The position numbers were made by a program, and so were the translations under genes. A stretch of 64,000 nucleotides of DNA. Origin: Ailurus styani. Taxonomy: Eukaryota > Chordata > Mammalia > Carnivora > Ailuridae. The notes beneath the pieces are model-generated. The model was given only the letters and a program-made list of their open reading frames with translations, searched no databases and was not told the origin of the DNA. The stretch is taken from positions 62,001-126,000 of the forward strand of contig LNAC01000680.1 of the NCBI GenBank assembly GCA_002007465.1, in the 5' to 3' direction. Shown piece by piece: positions 55,055-64,000 of this stretch; positions within the stretch are counted from its first letter, which is position 1, and each line of letters begins with the position of its first letter.

Positions 55055-55251
55055 TTTTTTTTTTTTTTAAAGATTTTATTTATTTATTTGACAGAAACAC
55101 AGCAAGAGAGGGACACACAAGCAGGGGAAGTGGGAGAGGGAGAAGCAGGCTTCCCGCAGAGCAGGGAGTCCGATGTGGGGCTTGTTCCCAGGACCCTGGG
55201 ATCATGACCTGAGCCAAAGGCAGACACTTAATGATTGAGCCACCCAGGCAT
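55055..55251 (-). mobile_element. Can-SINE, antisense
   Basis: Poly-T then aaagattttatttatttatt, GA-rich middle, gatcatgacctgagccaaag and gagccacccaggca. The target gttttcagagtctt is duplicated (55041-55054 and 55252-55265). Confidence 0.96.
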
Positions 55252-55265
55252 GTTTTCAGAGTCTT

Positions 55266-56128
55266 AACTCGGGCATTGACTTGGGAGCGTCTGTCTTTCT
55301 TTCTTCAGGCTTCCCCATACCTGTCTGCTCAAGGTCCCCCTCTCCTGGCCAAAACCAAAGGTGGGAAATTAGGACAAGGATGCCTGCTTTTCTCTCCTCT
55401 CAGTCAAGGAACACCTCATCCCTGCCCTGTGACAATAAGGTTCAAGTCCTGGATGTGAGGAAGGGAACTGCACACAGAGAAAGGATTCAAAGGACAAAAT
55501 CAAGATGTACCTGTTTCTGCAGGAGAGACGGCGTTGCCCAGAATGACAGGTGCCACTGTCTCGGCCCCAATAGCTGTTCGTTCTGGTCTCATACCTGCTG
55601 AGACCCGCCTGCATGTTTGCACTTTGCAATCCATAGGACATCTTTGATTCCCTATAACCAATTCCTTTGTTTGGTCTCAAAGGATCCCATTGCGATTTTA
55701 TTAAGTTTCTCTTATTTCTCTTAATTTCAGTGAAGAGCCTACCTAAACCATCCCCCTCCCAGATAATTCTCTGAGGCATTTCCATCTTTTACTAGACGGG
55801 TCCTTGATGGGGGAAAGGAGGAAAATTCTTCCTAAGCACAAATATTTCACTGCTGATTGTGTCTTTAAACAACACCCACCCCACCCTCACCACCACACAC
55901 ACATACTCAGACCTTTCGTCCAAAAATGAAAATCAGCTTCCCCCCTTCATCCTCAACTCTTCAAGGGTGTTGAATGATTTTTAAAGTAGACAGTCTGGGG
56001 AAAATAATGAAACAGATTAAAGTGTATTTACTCAACAGACTAACATGCAGATGGATGGAAGACAAACAAGAAGCCTGGTTCACGGGAGCCGGTCTTTACA
56101 GCGGGCACCGCTTCTGCGGATTCTCCTG
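55266..56128. other. Unique sequence
   Basis: No gene or repeat recognised. A CACC/CACACA-rich stretch lies at 55872-55905. Confidence 0.4.
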
Positions 56129-56129
56129 G

Positions 56130-56290
56130 GCGCCAAGGACTGGGCTGAGTGTGTTACACCCTGAAGGTCCTTTAATCCCATCAACACTGGGATCCGGCCC
56201 TTACTCTTCCCATTACACACATGTGAAACCCGGGCAGAGGGATGCTCCGTGCTTTGCACACCTCCTTCTTATCAGTCCTACAGCTACAGC
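56130..56290 (+). mobile_element. Possible MIR fragment
   Basis: aaggtcctttaatcccatca, acactgggatccggccctta and ttcccattacacacatgtga loosely follow MIR. Weak. Confidence 0.35.
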
Positions 56291-56373
56291 CCATTTTGGA
56301 ACTCAGGAGCCCCCTGGTACCAACCCTCATCTCCTGATCACCTGGCTATACTGCATACTTAAATGTATATTCT

Positions 56374-56556
56374 GGGGGAGCCATGGGGTGGCTAGTCCTT
56401 CAGCATCCTATTCTTGACTTTGGCTAAGGTTGCGATCTCAGGGTCCTGAGATCGAGCCCCCCGCCCCAACTGGGCTCCGTGCTGGGTATGGAACCTGCCT
56501 AAGATTCTCTCTCTCCCTCTCCCTTGGCCCCTCCCCTGCCTCTCTAAGAAAAAAAA
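56374..56556 (+). mobile_element. Can-SINE, older diverged copy
   Basis: gggggagccatggggtggct head, ggttgcgatctcagggtcct, gagatcgagccccccgcccc, gctgggtatggaacctgcc, CT-rich middle and A-tail. Target atgtatattctggg is loosely matched by agtgtacctggggt after the tail. Confidence 0.88.
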
Positions 56557-56566
56557 AAGTGTACCT

Positions 56567-56757
56567 GGGGTTTGGTAAACTATGGCGGGAAGGCCACCTG
56601 TTCTTGCAGAAAAGTTTCAATGGAACTCAGCCACACTCACTCACTCACTATTGTGCTGCACCGGGAGCCTTGAGTAGTTGCCACAGAGACCGGAAGGCTT
56701 ACAAAACCTAAAATATTGACTCGTAGGCCCTTAATAGAGAAAGTTTGCCGACCCCTG
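56567..56757 (-). mobile_element. Old DNA transposon relic, likely hAT
   Basis: ggggtttggtaaactatggc at the left and aaagtttgccgacccctgg at the right, with cctaaaatattgactcgtag between: the reverse of the family seen at 15515-15645. Confidence 0.65.
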
Positions 56758-59084
56758 GCGTAGACGATGTTTTAGAAAAGCAAATCAGAAAACTGTAACT
56801 ATATTATTCCCCCAACAAATAACATGCGTGGATAATGGTTAAACAAGACCAGAAAGAAATGTGTATGTATATTTCAACAAATGGATTAAAGATGTGGGTT
56901 TTTTCCCCAAGGGCTGGGGAGGCTTAAAGTTGTTCTAATGATAAATAAAATTACAAATTAAGAAGTATTGATTGAATTAAAAAAATGAAACAAAAGTTGG
57001 AACATCTCTGCTTGATTTGGATGGTGTTTGCGAAACACACAAGTGTTTTCTCTTTGGGCTAAAACTCAGCCCTCCTGAGAGATGAACTGGAGTTTGCTAA
57101 CTTGTCAGGAGAGAGAAGAATTTGGGGCGACTCATAAAGCAAATCATTGCAAATTGTGGGAAACCCTCAGATCAAAATCTCTTGTCTGCTGGGGGAAATT
57201 TGGACATTTTTACTGCCTTCGAATTGGATATTTTGAGTTTTCCAATCTTGTATAACTTGGGAGCAGGGCTAGGGGGGGTGGATGGTTAGGAGGAGAAAAG
57301 GACAAAACAGCCCCAAAGACTTAACTTGTTCGGAACTTTCCTTCTTGGCCTGGTTCACGGCAGCTTGGGAGAAGTGTGTGTGCAGGGAGGGAGACAATGG
57401 GAGCAAAGTGGCTAAGAACACAGCTCCTGCTACTGATTAAGCTGGGAGGCTTTGGGGTGGACATCCGGGCTGCTGCCTAAATTAGAAGAACAGAGAAGGA
57501 AGAGGCCTTTCTTGCTGGTTGGGAGGAGCGAGTGGGATCATGCACTTGCAATGTCCAGATATTTCATTATTTTTGAACTTCGTCGGTCGCAGGCCATGGA
57601 TTCCAATCTCAAGGACTCAGGTGAGCCACAAATGTCACATTCCTTTATGTTCTGTCCGTCGGTACTTCCCAGAGTGTGTGAAGCCAAAATGATTGTAGGT
57701 GAGAGCAGGTTCTGGAATGTGGGCCTGGCTCGAACATTGCCTCGCATGGAGAGAAATGTATTCCCTCCTCAATTCTCTTAAATCCCAAGTCTCCCTGAGG
57801 GGGCTAGTGCGTCCTTAACACTTCTCTAACACTGACTTGTCTTTTTTAGTAACAAAGGGGAAAGGTCTTGGGGAGGCAAAGGTACTTCGCTAGATTTAAT
57901 AACATTGCTTGGCCCCTGCTGAATATCATTTTCTTAGTTACCTCTGTTTGAGACCGCGGATATCTTAAAGTGATAGTTCCATTTTTGTTAGCGACAAAAA
58001 GCTCCTTTTAAGACTAACTTTACTTCAATGGAACAGTATTTGGGTTTAAAGAAAATATTAACCAAATGTCAGAACAGTTGGTTTGTTCTCATAAAAATGC
58101 ATGTGGCGGTGTGTGGTTATGGTAAAAATCTTGGAAGTTAGGATTGTCAGATTTAGCAAATAGAAATGCCAGATGCCCAGTTATAGGTGAATTTTAGAGA
58201 CATACGTGTTTGGTATAAGTATGGCCCAAATATTGGGTGGGGAGGAGCAGAGCGGTCAGGAGAGAGACGGACTAAAAACAGCCCCCCAAAGCTTTGCTCA
58301 GCTGATTTCTTCTGAGCGATATTTGGGACTTCTACTGAGAAATTATTCACTACTTATCTGAAATTCAGATTTAACTGGGCATCTTATATTTATCGGGCAA
58401 CCTTGCTTGCCAGTGGTTAGCCGATTAGAAATGGTCCCTAAATATTCCTCCGTTCCCGTCTGAGCCCTGAGCCCTGGGGTGTGGTTGGGTAATCGGGGCC
58501 ACGCGTCTGGGCTGTCTGGAGATTTGGGGGTGTGCGGGAGAGGCAGCACTGCTCACTGGTACACACCGGTTACCCTTGAGGGGTCTACCGGCCCAGTGCA
58601 TGGGGTTCCTTGAGGTACAGGGGCTCCGATGCCCCCTTCATGCCTGGGCAGGGGACCGTGGCTGGGCTGCAGGGCCACGGTGACAGGCGTGGGGAGGGGA
58701 GGGAGCCCCTGGGAGACTCCACCATATCCCCGGGGCGTTGCCAGGGAGCGGGCAGCAAACGCAAGGGCTCTAGAACCCACGGAACTCTCTTCTCTTCCCT
58801 GGCTTGCGGGAATCTCTTCTTGGTCTAGAAAAAGCCCCTTCTCTGCAAATGGGCCAAGGATTTGGAAACTAAGATCCCAGAAGCCCTGCCATAAAACCCC
58901 TCCTGAAACAAAGTCCCGTGGAGGCCGATCCGCATTTGAATGGGGGAGAAACAGCCTTTTCTGCTCAAGGGCACTCTAGAATGTCTCCCTGGATTGCTTC
59001 TCTCTCTCTCTCTCTGTCTCGGAGATGCCGCCCCCCTTTATCCTGAGGCCTCAGGTGCCAGATCACCTGGGCTAGACCTGTGTT
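56758..59084. other. Unique sequence, possible small exon
   Basis: 2.3 kb with little recognised repeat. A (CT)n run lies at 59000-59016. A 28-base segment at 57593-57620 is bounded by AG and GTGAGC and contains an ATG, but the polypyrimidine tract is poor. AT-rich blocks at 56880-57250 and 57840-58180 could be conserved non-coding DNA. Confidence 0.35.
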
Positions 59085-59268
59085 CCCTGAGCGGCCCTGG
59101 GCAAGTCTGGAAACGCTCTGCAACTCTGTTTCCTTATCTGTAAAGACATGGCTCCAACCTCATATACTTGCTTATTCTGAGCATAAATGAGTTAATACGT
59201 GGAAGGGGCTTAGAACAGTGCCCGGCAGGTGCCCAAACACTATTTGTGTTCGCTATTATCTGTATCTT
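59085..59268 (-). mobile_element. MIR element
   Basis: cggccctgggcaagtctgga, caactctgtttccttatctg, cataaatgagttaatacgtg and gggcttagaacagtgcccgg: antisense MIR in order. Confidence 0.8.
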
Positions 59269-59365
59269 CTGTGCCAAAATACTCTCAGGTCACCTTTGCC
59301 GAGGGTCCTAGATATTATTTTACCAACATCTTTAGGTTTATTAACAATAAACACACATTTGATTT

Positions 59366-59383
59366 TTTTTTTTTTTTTTTTTA
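59366..59383 (+). repeat. Poly-T tract
   Basis: An 18-base T run with no SINE or L1 attached that I can recognise. Confidence 0.85.
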
Positions 59384-59429
59384 CAGACTGCAAGCATTTT
59401 CACATCCAGTAAGTTGGTTAATGTGCAGA

Positions 59430-59492
59430 ATACTCTGCTAGGGGGGGACTGCTAGCCCCTTTCACAGATGAGGAAAATGAGGCCAGGACGAG
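59430..59492 (+). mobile_element. MIR core fragment
   Basis: agcccctttcacagatgagg and aaaatgaggccaggac are the MIR core. Confidence 0.55.
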
Positions 59493-59494
59493 TA

Positions 59495-60002
59495 TATCAT
59501 TATCCATGGCTGTGTAACAACTCACTCCAGCACTTACTGGCAGAAAGCAACGATGATTTCTTCTTTCTCGTGGTTCTGCAGGCCGGGGAGGCAGTTTCTC
59601 TGCTGACTGGTCAGGGCCCCAGTGTGTTGGTACAGAGCCGGGAGATTGGCTGGAGCTGAAAGGGTCCAGGTCGCCTCCCTCCCACGCCTGGCTGGGTGTT
59701 GACTAGGGCACCTCTGTTCTCCTCCCCACAGTGTCTCATCCCCCGAGAGCCCGACAGCCTGACGAGGTGGCCTCAAGGCTGCCAGAAGGTGAGGGCAGAA
59801 GCTTCAAGTCCTCTTAGCCCGCGAGCTCTGGAACTCACACAATGGTGCTCCAGCTGCATTAAATTGGTTAAATCAAGTCACAAGGTCAAGCCCTGAATCA
59901 AAGGAGTGGAGAAAGAGACGGAAACTTTGGATGCGAGAAGTTGTCATATGGCAAGGGGGTGTGCGTGCTGGATGGAAGGAATTTGTGGCCGTGAAACCAT
60001 CA
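59495..60002 (-). mobile_element. Old MER/LTR-like element, antisense
   Basis: ttatccatggctgtgtaaca, actcactccagcacttactg, gatttcttctttctcgtggt and ctgcaggccggggaggcagt are followed by diverged sequence up to gtggccgtgaaacc. Same layout as the element at 37886-38717. Confidence 0.5.
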
Positions 60003-60194
60003 GGCACGAGAGATGAGCTCTTTGGACCTGGGTCTTTGGTGAGAAAGGCTGACAGAGGGATGGGAAGGCCAGAAGCAGGCAGAGTCTTGGGGAAATACTT
60101 TAGAGAAGAAACAGAAGCCTCTGACTCAGTTATAATTCCGAGAGACACATCTGGTGTCATTTTGGAGCCAGGGCTGGTGACTTGCCCCAGCACG

Positions 60195-60535
60195 GATCCC
60201 GGTCTCAGTCTGTAACAAAATTCCAGAGACAGGGAGGCTTATGAATGGCAGAAGCATGTTTCTCACCGTTCTGGAGGCTGGGAGTTCACGGTCATGGCGC
60301 CCGCAGATGCGGCGGGTTCTGGTGAGAGCTGGCCTCCTGGGTCATAGCTGGTGCCTTTTCTCTGTGGCCTCGCATGGCAGGGGCGGCGAGCGAGCTCTGT
60401 GGGGCTTCTTTTCCAAGGGCACTAACCCCAGTCTACTCCCAAAGGTCCCTCTTCTAATGCCATCACCCTGAGGGTGAGGATTTCCACATATGACCTGGGT
60501 GACGGGAAGGCACACAGTCCGTCCCCAGCAATGCC
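60195..60535 (-). mobile_element. MaLR-type LTR relic, antisense
   Basis: gcatgtttctcaccgttctg, gaggctgggagttcacggtc, tggtgccttttctctgtggc, cctcgcatggcaggggcggc, ccaagggcactaaccccagt and ggtccctcttctaatgccat run in the order of an antisense MST/MLT1 LTR. Confidence 0.65.
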
Positions 60536-60980
60536 CGGGCCTGTGTGCTATCTCTACCCTGGAGCGGGGGCCCGGCGGGGTGATGTCTTGTGGGTGCTAC
60601 ACTCTCTGCCTGGGCTGAGAACACTCCCTCCATTTCTTGAGAAGCTCTGAGTTTTTAAAGTTCAAATTTCCTTTTCCATGAAAAGTTTGTCTTGCGTCAG
60701 CAACCTTTAGTCGTTCAGTAAACACATTTTGGGCTTCGAATGCTATCCTTAGGGTGACAGCTCCCAGCGTTTAGCTCCAGCCCAGACTATCCCCAGATTC
60801 CAGATTCAGCCCCGTGCTGTCTACACAACATCTGCTATTCCGTTTCAGACTTCGTACAGCCCAATGCAGCTCTGAGTCTGACCCGAGCCTATGTCACCTC
60901 GCACGTGGCTCATTGTATAGGATCCTCACGAGTTTCCCTGCCATGATCTATTTTCAACAGTTTCCTAAGTGAGCCTACTA
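60536..60980. other. Unique sequence
   Basis: No gene or repeat recognised. Confidence 0.4.
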
Positions 60981-60984
60981 AGAC

Positions 60985-61235
60985 CTAGGTCAGAACATCC
61001 TGTTTTCAACGCAGAATCCTCCAACTGCTTCCCGTCTCCCTCAGAGAAAAGCAGAAGCTCTCATCATGGAGAACAAGACCTGAATGGCCTTTTCTGCCCA
61101 ACCCTGTCACCTCTCAGACCCTTCTCTGGCTCCCTGGCCTCCAGGCACCCTGGTCTCCCGGCGGCTCCTTCGATACTATTGGGTCACTCTCAGCTTATGA
61201 TCTTGGTCCTTGCCATTCCTTCTGGGTGCTGCTTT
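60985..61235 (+). mobile_element. L2 fragment
   Basis: cagaatcctccaactgcttc, agagaaaagcagaagctctc, ctgaatggccttttctgccc, cagacccttctctggctccc and ggtccttgccattccttctg follow L2 order. Confidence 0.7.
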
Positions 61236-61370
61236 CCCTATAAGATGGCCTGAAGTAGAAGCTGGGCCTCAAAGTAATCCTCCCCTGGGGGGAGTCCAAC
61301 TTTGAAACTAAGATCATTGGTTGGTTGGGAGCAATTGAAGTGATGGTCCCAACATTTTTTTATCAAGTCT

Positions 61371-61566
61371 TTTTTTTTTTTTTTTAAGATTTTATTTATT
61401 TATTTGAGACAGACAGAGATAGCCACAGAGAGCACAGTGGGGAGGAGAGGGAGACGCAGGCTTCCTGCTGAACAGGGAGCCCGATGCAGGGCTCAATCCC
61501 AGGATCCTGGGATCATGACCTGAGCCGAAGGCAGATGCTTCACGTACTGAGTCACCCAGGCGCTCC
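61371..61566 (-). mobile_element. Can-SINE, antisense
   Basis: Poly-T then aagattttatttatttattt, GA-rich middle, gatcatgacctgagccgaag and gagtcacccaggcgctc. Flanks tttttatcaagtctt and tttatctagtcttg are near-copies. Confidence 0.94.
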
Positions 61567-61579
61567 TCTTTTATCTAGT

Positions 61580-62184
61580 CTTGAATAAAATTAAATTTAC
61601 GATCAGAAGCCACACGTCTCTGATAGTGCCTTAGTAGAAAGAGAAATTTTGAAGTGTTGGTGTAAATACTTCAAAATACAAAACACTGAGCCAGCAATTA
61701 CATTCTGTCACCTAAATCAGCATGAAAGCTGTTGGATGTTCGTAGGTCAAACCCAGAAGACTTCGAAAATGTCAGTATAACCAGGATGGATGGGAAGGTT
61801 CTTTCCTATCAGATTTATGCATCTTCTGCAATGTGTCCTCACAAAATTTAACTGAACAACATGGTTTTGAAATGTAACCTTGAGGTTGAACTTACAGACC
61901 AGCCTCTTAATACTTACCTCAATGACAATGACGTCATTGATCTTCTTAGTCTCTTGGACTAAGAAAAGGAAAAAAAGCCGTGTTGCTTTTTTTTAACGTG
62001 TAAATTACAAAGCCAATAAAGTAAGTCATGTTTATGGCAGAAGTCATTAAAACGATCTCAACTTTTCCCACCATGTTCAGTGGCGGCAGGAGAGGAAGAG
62101 GCAGAACAGGAGGGAGTCTTGGCCAGGTGTTCCCTTCTGCTTCTGTAACTGTCTCCATGAAGATGGGCAAGCATAATGGGAACA
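61580..62184. other. Unique sequence
   Basis: Nothing recognised. A small imperfect palindrome cttagtctcttggactaag lies at about 61945-61964. Confidence 0.4.
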
Positions 62185-62352
62185 AAGTGGATTTGGTATC
62201 CACACGGACTTGGGTTCAAATCCTTGCTTCTGCACGGTCCAGCTCTGTGACGTTGGGCAGGGCTTTGCCCCTCCTCTCAGCCTTTCTTTCCTCACCTGGA
62301 GAAATAATGCCCTTCTTTCAAGGTTGGGGTGAGCCCAGAATAAAATAATAGC
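62185..62352 (-). mobile_element. MIR element
   Basis: acttgggttcaaatccttgc, cagctctgtgacgttgggca, ctttctttcctcacctggag and ataaaataatagctgtaatg: antisense MIR. Confidence 0.75.
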
Positions 62353-62459
62353 TGTAATGTGTTTATCTAGCAGAGGATAGGCACAGTTGTTGGGCTCTTT
62401 TTCTCACCTAACGTCATCTGATGTCCCCTTAGGCTGTCATTGATCCTTGAAAACTTTCA

Positions 62460-62595
62460 GAGCCGAAAGGAACGGGTCACAGACTGGTTGGATCACTTGC
62501 CCAAAGTCACAAAGCTGGTGACCGGCAGAACTGGGATTTGAACCCCCACATGTCGACCCCATCTAGTGCTCTTTCTAGTCCATCAGTACTTCCAG
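62460..62595 (+). mobile_element. MIR 3' fragment
   Basis: cacttgcccaaagtcacaaa, gctggtgaccggcagaactg, ggatttgaacccccacatg and tagtgctctttctagtc match the MIR 3' half. Confidence 0.75.
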
Positions 62596-63520
62596 AGCTT
62601 CAGCCACTTGGTAACTACCTTCATCTTACACTTTTTGCCTGATATGTACACCACCTGCAAAATTATTTTCTTAAAGGATTTCTTTAAGTCAATTTATTTC
62701 ATTACTGCAATAAATCCACTTAAATAGGAAAGGTTACATCTCTATTCAAAATGGAAAACCAGCCTCATTGTAACACATAGACAATAACTATAATATTACA
62801 TATATGTGTATATATAGATAGATTTTTAATGAAACCAAAACAATGTTGTCCAATCCCACCGAGAGACTGTGGCTGGCTGAGAGCTCTGGGCTGGAAGCTA
62901 CCTCTGTCTTGGTTACAAAGGGACATTAGCAAATGTGAGAAAGCGTTAAAGACATCCTAACCCCAAGTGAGACTCTCTCCTGGATGTAATCAGAATGGTT
63001 GAAAGATAATTGAACAGGGGCTATTCATGTTATCAGTAGGTGATCAAGTGTTATTTAACAATCCACACACAGTGTGTAACCAAAACATCATTTCCCATGA
63101 CACCAGGGGAAAATGACCCACACTGGGCTAAACAGTGCCTTCCACTGAGGAACCTCCGCAAAGAAGTCTTGTAATAGACTATTTTTCAAAACTCTGTGAC
63201 CACCATCTACGGTAACAGATACATCCCCACATTTGTATTCACATCTATACCTAGATCTATATCCTTGCTTGTATCTTGAACAATGCATAACAGAAATATT
63301 TATGATGATATGCACAGTCTTTACTAAGAATCTGTGCTTGGCACCTTGGCGTGTTCTATTTCTTTTCCTTTCCAATCCCTACCTATTTAATTTTTTTAAA
63401 TGGTAACCAGGACCAGCAAAATAAATACTGAAGTTACACCAATGATAGATAAAAGGTGAGAAGCCTTGTGTGTAGAAAGAAAGAGGGAAAAAGGCCTTAG
63501 CGCCTTGAAATACTCTAAGA
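62596..63520. other. Unique, mostly AT-rich sequence
   Basis: About 900 bases without recognised repeats, including a short TATATG/TAGATA stretch at 62797-62826. Candidate conserved non-coding DNA at 62650-62880 by composition only. Confidence 0.35.
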
Positions 63521-63524
63521 CAGT

Positions 63525-63897
63525 GACCCTCACTAGGCTTCAGTAACCCTGGGGTCCCCTCAGGCCCTTCAGGGAGTCCACAAGATCAAAACTATTTTTG
63601 TTTTGATAAAACAATACCAAGATGTTATTTGCCTTTTCCATTCTCTTCCAAGTGTGCAGCGGAGTTTTCCAGAAGTTTCAGGACATATGATGATGTCACC
63701 CCCTTGACAGTAACATGAAATGGGTTTGTTGCTGCTCTTTTTCACATCAATTAATAAGTGTTTTTAAAATTTCTGTTTTAATTTCCAGTATGGCAAAAAT
63801 CAAAAGCTACGGCCCACGTCAACAAAAATTCTTTGGGCTCCTCTCTAATTTTTAAGAACGTAAAGGGGTCAGGAGGCTGCAAGCCTTGAGAACGGCT
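63525..63897 (-). mobile_element. hAT-type DNA transposon relic
   Basis: cttcagtaaccctggggtcc, ttcagggagtccacaagatc, aaaactatttttgttttgat, tcttccaagtgtgcagcgga, gcaaaaatcaaaagctacgg and tctaatttttaagaacgtaa match, in reverse, a long Charlie-like family whose ends read gagaacg.ctt. Subfamily not assigned. Confidence 0.65.
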
Positions 63898-64000
63898 TCC
63901 CTAAAAATGATCTATTGGATTAGAGAATGAAGAAATACATTGTGGAGCGACTTGAGGGGGAGAAAGAAAAGCTTTTGTCAGACTGTGGTTTCCAGGGAAG

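Noticed and set aside
54862..55212. Overlapping plus-strand frames of about 115 codons ending in arginine/glutamate-rich sequence
   Set aside because: The second half is the antisense SINE at 55055-55251. Similar SINE-derived frames recur at every antisense copy.
1..64000. Search for a novel multi-gene or defence-like system
   Set aside because: There are no operons, gene clusters or recognisable protein-coding exons in the window. The composition is that of a mammalian intergenic or intronic region.

Overview
The window is nuclear DNA from a carnivoran mammal, most likely a caniform and probably a mustelid. The evidence is repeat content: 26 Can-SINE (SINEC) copies with their tRNA-like head, CT-rich middle and AATAAA/poly-A tail, plus a carnivore-type LINE-1 3' end. 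Six SINEs carry the head variant GTGGGTTAAAGCC, which I associate from memory with mustelid genomes. No complete protein-coding gene, tRNA, rRNA, CRISPR array or prokaryotic operon is supported. The many short open frames look like chance frames or lie in repeats. I read the window as intergenic or intronic.

Layout. 1-16 kb: SINEs, MIR and L2 relics, two MLT1/hAT relics, and a nested MIR > L1 > SINE insertion at 14.36-15.05 kb. 16-22.8 kb: mostly unique, SINE-poor sequence with AT-rich blocks that look like candidate conserved non-coding DNA. 22.83-24.35 kb: the only strong CpG island, interrupted by a 536-base assembly gap and bounded downstream by an antisense L2. It is the best candidate promoter or first exon, but I cannot name its gene. 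24.35-32 kb: MIR, L2, a MER5-like hAT element, a Z-DNA-prone GT/GC repeat and an old L1 split by a SINE. 32-39 kb: three perfect copies of a 35-bp tandem repeat, L1 pieces, a SINE cluster (one copy containing a 104-base gap) and an old element with a minisatellite inside it. 39-51 kb: L1, SINE, L2 and MLT1 relics, then an antisense LTR with TG...CA ends and a 6-bp target duplication inside an older L1; the LTR itself contains a SINE. 51-64 kb: mixed unique sequence and MIR, L2, MaLR and hAT relics.

No genes in the window can be shown to work together. Its value lies in the CpG island with its SINE-depleted neighbourhood, the datable nested insertions and the tandem repeats. Family names for old repeats come from recalled consensus features, not from a database search, and their ends are approximate. 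I found no convincing new biological system.
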